Assembly (NCBI GenBank): GCA_943331145.2
Contig: CALQKL020000019.1
Location: 1-18,514, forward strand
Direction: 5' to 3'
Length of the DNA stretch: 18,514 nucleotides
DNA from: Chitinophaga pinensis
GTDB taxonomy: Bacteria; Bacteroidota; Bacteroidia; Chitinophagales; Chitinophagaceae
Shown: piece after piece, positions 14,037 to 18,514 of the stretch
How positions within the stretch are numbered: the first letter of the stretch is position 1
How the letters are laid out: every line of letters begins with the position of its first letter
Notes under the pieces: model-generated
What the model was told of the DNA's origin: nothing
The model's input: the letters and a program-made list of their open reading frames with translations, nothing else
Database searches by the model: none
Program-made: the position numbers and the translations under genes

Positions 14037-14157
14037 GATTGCTTGTCAATTCATCAGCCTTTGTTTCTTTCATTTTAGCTTGCTTTAATGATGTTGAACA
14101 AAGGCTGAGTCTATTTATATAAGATCGATTTTATTTTATCGATAATCTTTTTTCTAC
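14037..14157 (+). ncRNA. Candidate small RNA, antisense at its 3' end to the SOD gene
   Basis: A transcript from the orphan promoter-like sequence would start near 14037. It would fold TCAGCCTTTGTT (14054-14065) with AACAAAGGCTGA (14097-14108), a perfect 12-bp stem closing a 31-base loop that itself can pair (CATT/AATG, AGC/GCT). Downstream, two ATCGAT hexamers form a weak hairpin before a run of T at 14148-14153, a possible terminator lying over the last SOD codons. No open reading frame of note is inside. The hairpin itself is certain from the sequence; the RNA is inference. Confidence 0.28.
14054..14108. repeat. Long inverted repeat, 12-bp perfect arms
   Basis: TCAGCCTTTGTT (14054-14065) and AACAAAGGCTGA (14097-14108) are exact reverse complements, 31 bases apart. 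Neither strand has a T tract directly after it, so it is not an ordinary terminator. Confidence 0.8.
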
Positions 14158-14883
14158 GAAGTTCCAGTTTACCAAATTCCACCATTGTTCTATATAATCG
14201 GCTCTTTTATTTTGGTACTTTAAATAATAGGCATGTTCCCAAACATCCAAACATAAAATTGGACTTCCCTTTATTTCTATTTCTTTTAAATCCATTAACG
14301 GATTATCTTGATTTGCGGTGCTTGTTATTTTTAACTTGCCCGATTCGTCTTTTACTAACCACACCCAACCACTTCCAAATCTCGATTTTCCAGCATCAGA
14401 AAATAATTTTTTAAAAGCTGCAAAATCACCAAATGATTTATTTATTTCCAACAAGATATTGTCTTTAGGAAGATTGTTGATTGTTTTTGGTTGCATGCAT
14501 TGCCAAAATAATTCATGGTTGAAATGCCCGCCAGCATTGTTTCTCATTTTAACTGAATATTTTGATATATTGGCCAAAATTTTTTCTAAGGAGATTTCCT
14601 TTTGCACTTTCTCGGCAATCAAAGCCTCGTTAAGATTTTTTGCATAGGCTGCAGCGTGCTTTGTATAATGGATTTCCATTGTTGTGGCATCTATACAATC
14701 TTCGAGGGCATTATATGCGTAGGGGAGAGGTTTTTGTTCAAAATTAATGTTGACATTTTCGGTTAAATTATTTTCATGCAAACTAAACGATGATAATAAA
14801 CTTATCATGCTCTCCCAACCAACAATTGCTAAAAATGAATTGCTAAAAGATTTTTTTAAGAATTTTCTTCGATTGTTTAGCAT
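14131..14883 (-). CDS. Superoxide dismutase, Mn/Fe type, with Tat-like leader
   Basis: It converts superoxide to hydrogen peroxide and oxygen. The catalytic domain starts near residue 51 (K-P-L-P-Y-A-Y-N-A-L) and has all four metal ligands: His72 in E-I-H-Y-T-K-H, His123 in F-N-H-E-L-F-W, and Asp213 and His217 in L-D-V-W-E-H-A-Y-Y. The G-G-H before His123 and the A-N-Q-D-N-P segment (Gln192) suggest a manganese or cambialistic enzyme. With 250 residues it is ~45 longer than cytoplasmic SODs, because of an N-terminal leader: N-N-R-R-K-F-L-K-K, close to the Tat motif S/T-R-R-x-F-L-K, then a hydrophobic run to about 35. No clear A-x-A cleavage site is seen, so it may stay anchored or be cleaved atypically. 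It starts 11 bases after the stop of the upstream permease gene and is probably co-transcribed with it. Confidence 0.9.
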   Translation of the reverse strand: MLNNRRKFLKKSFSNSFLAIVGWESMISLLSSFSLHENNLTENVNINFEQKPLPYAYNALEDCIDATTMEIHYTKHAAAYAKNLNEALIAEKVQKEISLEKILANISKYSVKMRNNAGGHFNHELFWQCMQPKTINNLPKDNILLEINKSFGDFAAFKKLFSDAGKSRFGSGWVWLVKDESGKLKITSTANQDNPLMDLKEIEIKGSPILCLDVWEHAYYLKYQNKRADYIEQWWNLVNWNFVEKRLSIK

Positions 14884-14894
14884 AATTATAGCGT

Positions 14895-16310
14895 TTACTT
14901 TAATTTGTCTTTTTTAAATAGCTTGAACAGTTTCAAATAAAATTCTTTATTAAAAAGCTGAGAATCATTCATGGCTTTATGGGTTAGAAAAACACCAACC
15001 GGAGCAAGTACCAAAATAGCCAACCACATTCCAATTCCTGGTGATAAAATAGCATCTCTTGAAAATTTTTCCCCAAACATATTCAACAAATGAAAGATGA
15101 GGAAAAATACAATAGCAACTACCAAAGGCATACCCAGTCCGCCTTTCCTTATAATGGCACCCAACGGCGCGCCAATAAAAAACAAAACCAAACAAGCCAA
15201 AGAAATGGAATATTTTCTATGCCATTCTATTTCGTGAAACCTTAATTCTTTATCTTTTGATTCTGCATCAAATATCTGTTGTTGTAATGCACCTTTTATG
15301 GCTACTGCTTTATTTATTGCATATTGATTGATTCTTAAACTTAAACTATCCGGAATCAATTTTGCATAAGTTCTTTCTGACTTAATTTGCTTTGATGATT
15401 TCCAAATGCTATCTGAAAGATTGCTATAAGCCAACATCGAATTTAATTGTTGGTTAAAGAATAAACGCTGATTTTGTTTCGATTTTTCTAATGAATCAAT
15501 GTTTTTGCTCAGCTGGTTAGCACTAAGCATTTTAAAGTTTTTACTAAATAAACTGTCGTTGGTTTCTTGTTTTCTTAAAACACTGAGGTCGAATAATTTT
15601 TTAAATTTTTTAAAACTCAATCTGGTGAATTCAGTAGCACTATCCATGATGTTTCCATTCTCTTGATATCTGCAACCATCTTCTAAATTAAACTCGAGGT
15701 AATTTCCATCTTCAGAAATTTTCATTTCCCCTTTTTTTGCTACTATACAATTATCCTGTAGCGAATTATTTTGTTCGAAAATAATTACATTATGAATGGT
15801 TTTTCCATCTGGATCTTTCTTACTTATTTTAATGGCATAGTTTGGAATATGGGTAAAGAAAACGCCTTCCTTTAAATCGAATGCGGGTTTCTTAACATAG
15901 ATATCACTGTATAAGGTAATAAATTTCAAGTTTGCATATGGGATAACATAATTGGCAAACAAGAATGTAATGCTGCATAATAAAAAGGTTAAAAACATCA
16001 GCGGACGCATAAATCTCAATAGGGAAATACCAGAAGATTTAATGGCAACTAATTCAAAACTTTCACTCAAATTTCCAAAGGTCATTATCGATGAAATCAA
16101 GATCGCAATTGGCATTGCAAGCATTAACAACGAAGCACTTGCATACCAAATAAACTGAGCAATTGTTATAAAATCAAGTCCTTTTCCTACTAAATCGTCG
16201 ATATATTTCCACAAACTCTGCATCATCAATACAAAAAATCCGATGAAAAAAGTAATGATGAAAGGGCCAATAAATGATTTTAATATAAGCTTGTCTAATT
16301 TCTTTATCAT
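14895..16310 (-). CDS. LptF/LptG-family permease (YjgP/YjgQ)
   Basis: LptF and LptG are the membrane subunits of the LptB2FG transporter that lifts lipopolysaccharide from the inner membrane toward the outer membrane. It has 471 residues, longer than E. coli LptF/G (~360), as is common in Bacteroidota. Three TM helices lie at about 15-35, 60-80 and 100-125, including M-L-A-M-P-I-A-I-L and the family's E-F/L-V-A-I-K-S-S-G-I-S coupling segment near 88-95. A beta-jellyroll periplasmic region follows, with an inserted charged helical stretch at about 255-350. Three more TM helices lie at about 368-385, 395-412 and 425-443. Whether this is LptF or LptG cannot be decided. A TATTTTTG -7 element lies upstream, and the SOD gene follows 11 bases after its stop. 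Confidence 0.9.
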   Translation of the reverse strand: MIKKLDKLILKSFIGPFIITFFIGFFVLMMQSLWKYIDDLVGKGLDFITIAQFIWYASASLLMLAMPIAILISSIMTFGNLSESFELVAIKSSGISLLRFMRPLMFLTFLLCSITFLFANYVIPYANLKFITLYSDIYVKKPAFDLKEGVFFTHIPNYAIKISKKDPDGKTIHNVIIFEQNNSLQDNCIVAKKGEMKISEDGNYLEFNLEDGCRYQENGNIMDSATEFTRLSFKKFKKLFDLSVLRKQETNDSLFSKNFKMLSANQLSKNIDSLEKSKQNQRLFFNQQLNSMLAYSNLSDSIWKSSKQIKSERTYAKLIPDSLSLRINQYAINKAVAIKGALQQQIFDAESKDKELRFHEIEWHRKYSISLACLVLFFIGAPLGAIIRKGGLGMPLVVAIVFFLIFHLLNMFGEKFSRDAILSPGIGMWLAILVLAPVGVFLTHKAMNDSQLFNKEFYLKLFKLFKKDKLK

Positions 16311-16358
16311 GTTAACGGTTCGGCTTCGCTAATTTTAAATGTTGAAAATTACGAGATT

Positions 16359-16366
16359 CAAAAATA
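16359..16366 (-). promoter_or_regulatory. -7 element before the LptF/G gene
   Basis: On the minus strand TATTTTTG matches TAnnTTTG exactly. A T-rich TTTA about 22 bases upstream is the only -33 candidate. The leader to the start at 16310 would be about 42 bases, and would carry the permease and SOD genes as one unit. Confidence 0.48.
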
Positions 16367-16420
16367 GTGCATTAATTATACCCGTTTTAAAAACATTCTG
16401 TTTATAAAATACTGTAAAAT

Positions 16421-16447
16421 AAAAAACCATCAGTATTGATGGTTTTT
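16421..16447 (-). terminator. Terminator after the START-like gene
   Basis: AAAAACCATCA (16422-16432) and TGATGGTTTTT (16437-16447) form an 11-bp stem with a 4-base loop. On the minus strand it ends in a T run and sits 20 bases after the stop codon of the START-like gene, separating it from the permease promoter. Confidence 0.88.
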
Positions 16448-16467
16448 ATTATCATTTTTTATTAAAA

Positions 16468-16848
16468 TTAACTTCCTAAACGATGGAATAAATCTTTTAC
16501 TTGATATTCCCATAGTTGGCTTTGATCTTTAATTTCTTTTTTCTCTGCAAAATCTTTAATGATTAAAATGGTTTGGTTGGTTACTTCAGATCTGTCAATG
16601 GCAAATTCAAAATATTCGTCTTTACTCATGTAGCTCCAACGGAAACGAATGAATTTATCTTGTTCTTTTTCAAGCATTACTGCTTTTTCTTCAGCGCCAT
16701 TCCATGAAAAGCTATATACGCCTTCCTTTTCATCAACTTTATCAGCAAACCATTCTTGCATCGCAGCAGGACTAGTTAGGAATTCATACAAGATACTCGG
16801 GGAGCATCGTATTGGATATTCTAGTGTATATAATTGTTTTTTACTCAT
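16468..16848 (-). CDS. START-like domain protein
   Basis: It has 126 residues and no signal peptide. The sequence reads as a helix-grip fold of the AHSA1/START type: an opening beta strand (Q-L-Y-T-L-E-Y-P-I), a helix with S-P-S-I-L-Y-E-F-L-T-S-P-A-A-M-Q-E-W-F-A-D-K-V near 16-38, strands with Y-S-F-S-W-N-G and F-I-R-F-R-W, and a long C-terminal helix ending W-E-Y-Q-V-K-D-L-F-H-R-L-G-S. I recall this compact form as a conserved Bacteroidota family (START_2) of unknown role; the fold binds hydrophobic ligands in other members. It is divergent from the sigma factor gene (226 bases between starts) and has its own terminator. Confidence 0.85.
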   Translation of the reverse strand: MSKKQLYTLEYPIRCSPSILYEFLTSPAAMQEWFADKVDEKEGVYSFSWNGAEEKAVMLEKEQDKFIRFRWSYMSKDEYFEFAIDRSEVTNQTILIIKDFAEKKEIKDQSQLWEYQVKDLFHRLGS

Positions 16849-17074
16849 CTTAATTTGAAATTACCTTCTTTCTTGCAATAATAGAAAAATTATCAACGCA
16901 ATAGTATAATATCTGTTTTTTTTTTGACCAATTGTAGTTATTTCTTTTAAAAATATGATTGTTTTTTTTCAATTGAAATAAAAAATTTGTTTGGTTGCAT
17001 ACAATAAATGTTAAAATCTGCGTTATGTTAATTGAGAAAAACACTTTAAATCCCCAAATTTTAAAATTTTCAGT

Positions 17075-17944
17075 ATGCGTCAGTTAAAAATTTCAAAATC
17101 AATCACAAATCGTGAAAGCGAAAGCCTTGAAAAATACTTGCAAGAAATTGGAAGGGTTGAATTAATAAGGCCAGAGGAGGAAGTAAAGTTGGCTAAATTA
17201 ATAAAGCAAGGTGATCAACAAGCATTAGATAGGTTAACAAAAGCCAATTTAAGGTTTGTAGTTTCTGTTGCAAAGCAATATCAAAATCAAGGTTTAACAT
17301 TGTCTGATTTAATTAATGAAGGCAATTTGGGTTTAATTAAAGCTGCACAGAAATTTGATGAAACTAGGGGATTTAAATTCATTTCATATGCGGTTTGGTG
17401 GATTCGTCAATCCATTTTACAAGCATTGGCTGAGCAATCTAGAATTGTTCGTTTACCATTAAATAAAGTTGGATTAACCAATAGAATCAGTAAGGCATAT
17501 AGCCAATTGGAACAAGAGTTTGAACGAGAACCATCGGCAGAAGAAATTGCTGAATTATTAGATGTAAGCATTGAGGAAGTGGCTGCCACAATTGGTGTTG
17601 GCGGACGACATATAAGCATGGATCAGCAAATTTCTGCAGGGGAAGATGGCACATTGATTGACTTGATGGAAAATAAAAATGCAGAGAAAACAGACCAGCA
17701 AATGGTATTGACCGATTCCTTGAACACTGAAATAGAACGCACCTTAAACATTTTAACACATCGGCAAAAAGAGGTGTTGGTTTATTTTTTCGGACTTGGG
17801 ATAGATCATCCGTTAAGTTTGGAGGATATCGGAGAAAGATACAATTTAACAAGAGAGCGAGTAAGGCAAATAAAAGACAAGGCATTAGACAGGCTTCGAG
17901 AAACTTCGCAAAATAATTTGCTAAGGGGATTCCTTGGTGCCTAA
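17075..17944 (+). CDS. rpoD: RNA polymerase primary sigma factor (sigma-70/RpoD)
   Basis: This is the housekeeping sigma factor that directs RNA polymerase to promoters. It has 289 residues and lacks region 1.1, as Bacteroidota primary sigma factors do. Region 1.2 lies at about 16-45 (L-E-K-Y-L-Q-E-I-G). Region 2 lies at about 52-122, with N-L-R-F-V-V-S-V-A, D-L-I-N-E-G-N-L-G-L and the promoter-melting and -10 reading part F-I-S-Y-A-V-W-W-I-R-Q-S-I-L-Q-A. Region 3 is at about 130-205, and region 4 at about 215-285 with the helix-turn-helix at 246-273 (L-S-L-E-D-I-G-E-R-Y...T-R-E-R-V-R-Q-I). Bacteroidota promoters read by this factor use TTTG/TAnnTTTG; elements of that kind precede several genes here. 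The ATG at 17075 gives the usual M-R-Q-L-K-I start. Confidence 0.97.
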   Translation: MRQLKISKSITNRESESLEKYLQEIGRVELIRPEEEVKLAKLIKQGDQQALDRLTKANLRFVVSVAKQYQNQGLTLSDLINEGNLGLIKAAQKFDETRGFKFISYAVWWIRQSILQALAEQSRIVRLPLNKVGLTNRISKAYSQLEQEFEREPSAEEIAELLDVSIEEVAATIGVGGRHISMDQQISAGEDGTLIDLMENKNAEKTDQQMVLTDSLNTEIERTLNILTHRQKEVLVYFFGLGIDHPLSLEDIGERYNLTRERVRQIKDKALDRLRETSQNNLLRGFLGA

Positions 17945-17963
17945 ACAAAAAAATAAATAACCT

Positions 17964-17990
17964 TCCCGGATAAATTCCGGGATTTTTTTT
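17964..17990 (+). terminator. Terminator after the sigma factor gene
   Basis: TCCCGGA (17964-17970) pairs with TCCGGGA (17976-17982) around a TAAAT loop, followed by eight T (17983-17990). It lies 19 bases past the stop codon. Confidence 0.92.
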
Positions 17991-18079
17991 AATTAAAATT
18001 TCAAATCAAAAAGATTAACGCTAATAAAACTTTAAAAAATCATCATTTTAACCGAAATTCGCCCAAAATAAATAATTAC

Positions 18080-18514
18080 ATGTCTATTGAAATAAAAGTA
18101 CCTACAGTAGGTGAAAGTATTAGTGAAGTAACCCTTGTAAAATGGTTAAAGGAAACAGGCGCTTGGGCGGATCGTGATGAAGTGATTGCTGAGCTTGAAA
18201 GTGAAAAAGCAACTTTTGAAATAAATGCCGAGCAAGCTGGTGCGATTACACAAATTGCTAAAGAAGGGGACACGCTTTCAATTGGAGATTTAGTTTGTAC
18301 TATCGATACTGATGCTGTTCGTCCTGCAGAAGCCCCAAAACAAGAAGCTCCAAAACCAGCTGAAGTTGTTGCTGCACCATCGAAAGAAGTAGCTACTTCG
18401 GATGTAAAAGCAACACCAGTAGCGGCAGCAATTATTGCAGATAAAAAAATTGATAGCAAAAAAATAATGCCATCTGGCTCAAATGGCAAGATTATAAAAC
18501 AAGATGTTTCAGAA
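18080..18514 (+). CDS. odhB: 2-oxoglutarate dehydrogenase E2 (dihydrolipoyl succinyltransferase), 5' part
   Basis: The E2 core of the 2-oxoglutarate dehydrogenase complex transfers the succinyl group from lipoate to coenzyme A in the TCA cycle. The frame is open to the end of the window, giving 145 residues of an expected ~400-420. A lipoyl domain fills residues 1-76, beginning V-P-T-V-G-E-S-I-S-E-V; Lys43 in E-L-E-S-E-K-A-T-F-E is the lipoylated residue. An Ala/Pro-rich linker runs from about 80 to 113. A peripheral subunit-binding domain starts near 115 (A-A-I-I-A-D-K-K-I-D, then G-S-N-G-K-I-I-K-Q-D-V). The V-P-x-V-G-E-S opening favours OdhB/SucB over pyruvate dehydrogenase E2; the catalytic domain that would confirm this is outside the window. 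odhA (E1) is not immediately upstream. Confidence 0.88.
   Translation, partial: MSIEIKVPTVGESISEVTLVKWLKETGAWADRDEVIAELESEKATFEINAEQAGAITQIAKEGDTLSIGDLVCTIDTDAVRPAEAPKQEAPKPAEVVAAPSKEVATSDVKATPVAAAIIADKKIDSKKIMPSGSNGKIIKQDVSE

Noticed and set aside
14008..14073. 21-residue minus-strand frame in the dyad-rich intergenic region
   Set aside because: Too short, no ribosome binding site or codon signal, and it overlaps the -7 of the opposite strand; a chance frame is more likely.
16850..17044. 64-residue minus-strand frame upstream of the START-like gene
   Set aside because: Low-complexity Asn/Lys/Ile/Phe composition from AT-rich intergenic DNA, overlapping the neighbouring gene's start and with no family likeness.
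17487..17948. 153-residue frame antisense to the sigma factor gene
   Set aside because: Shadow of rpoD codon use: Cys/Leu/Pro-rich, no domain, and no space for its own signals.
1..18514. tRNA, rRNA, riboswitch, prophage or insertion sequence
   Set aside because: I looked through the gaps between genes and found no cloverleaf, T-box, known aptamer core, transposase or integrase; gaps are mostly under 250 bases.

Overview
The window is AT-rich chromosomal DNA from a member of the Bacteroidota, probably a Chitinophagia or Sphingobacteriia-type lineage; the genus cannot be told from the sequence. Four signs agree: a C-terminal type IX secretion (type B) sorting domain on the first gene, a short primary sigma factor without region 1.1, Bacteroidota-only families (START-like protein, unknown exported proteins), and repeated promoter -7 elements of the TAnnTTTG kind. 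Most of the window is core housekeeping DNA. I see no prophage, CRISPR array, transposase, tRNA or rRNA gene, and no defence or secondary-metabolite cluster.

Layout. 1-936: the 3' end of a large repeat-containing surface protein. 988-4156: rimM (ribosome maturation), rplY (ribosomal protein L25) and yidC (membrane protein insertase), with strong terminators after rplY and yidC. 4262-5272: two small exported proteins of unknown function, converging tail to tail. 5437-8417: a TPR protein, then a phosphosulfolactate synthase homologue coupled to aroE (shikimate dehydrogenase). 8435-9956, minus strand: a three-gene unit of an unknown protein, rdgB (nucleotide pool cleaning) and a hotdog thioesterase. 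10013-11077: branched-chain aminotransferase. 11214-12101: rpsL and rpsG, closed by a terminator instead of running on into fusA.

12102-12523 is a non-coding stretch with two copies of a palindromic REP-like hairpin. 12524-13888, minus: an M20 dipeptidase. 13889-14130 is a non-coding stretch with an orphan plus-strand promoter-like sequence and stacked inverted repeats, one with perfect 12-bp arms. 14131-16310, minus: an LptF/LptG-family permease followed by a Mn/Fe superoxide dismutase with a Tat-like leader. 16468-16848, minus: a START-like protein. 17075-17944: the primary sigma factor, followed by the start of odhB (2-oxoglutarate dehydrogenase E2), cut by the window edge.

How the genes fit together. 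Translation and envelope building dominate (rimM, rplY, rpsL, rpsG, yidC, lptF/G). Amino-acid and central metabolism form a second group (aroE, ilvE, odhB, dipeptidase). The sigma factor encoded here is expected to recognise the TAnnTTTG elements seen before several genes in the window. The best leads for something undescribed are the non-coding structures at 12246-12347 and 13989-14157, the palindrome over the yidC promoter, and the unknown protein upstream of rdgB, whose C-terminus resembles DNA polymerase III psi.
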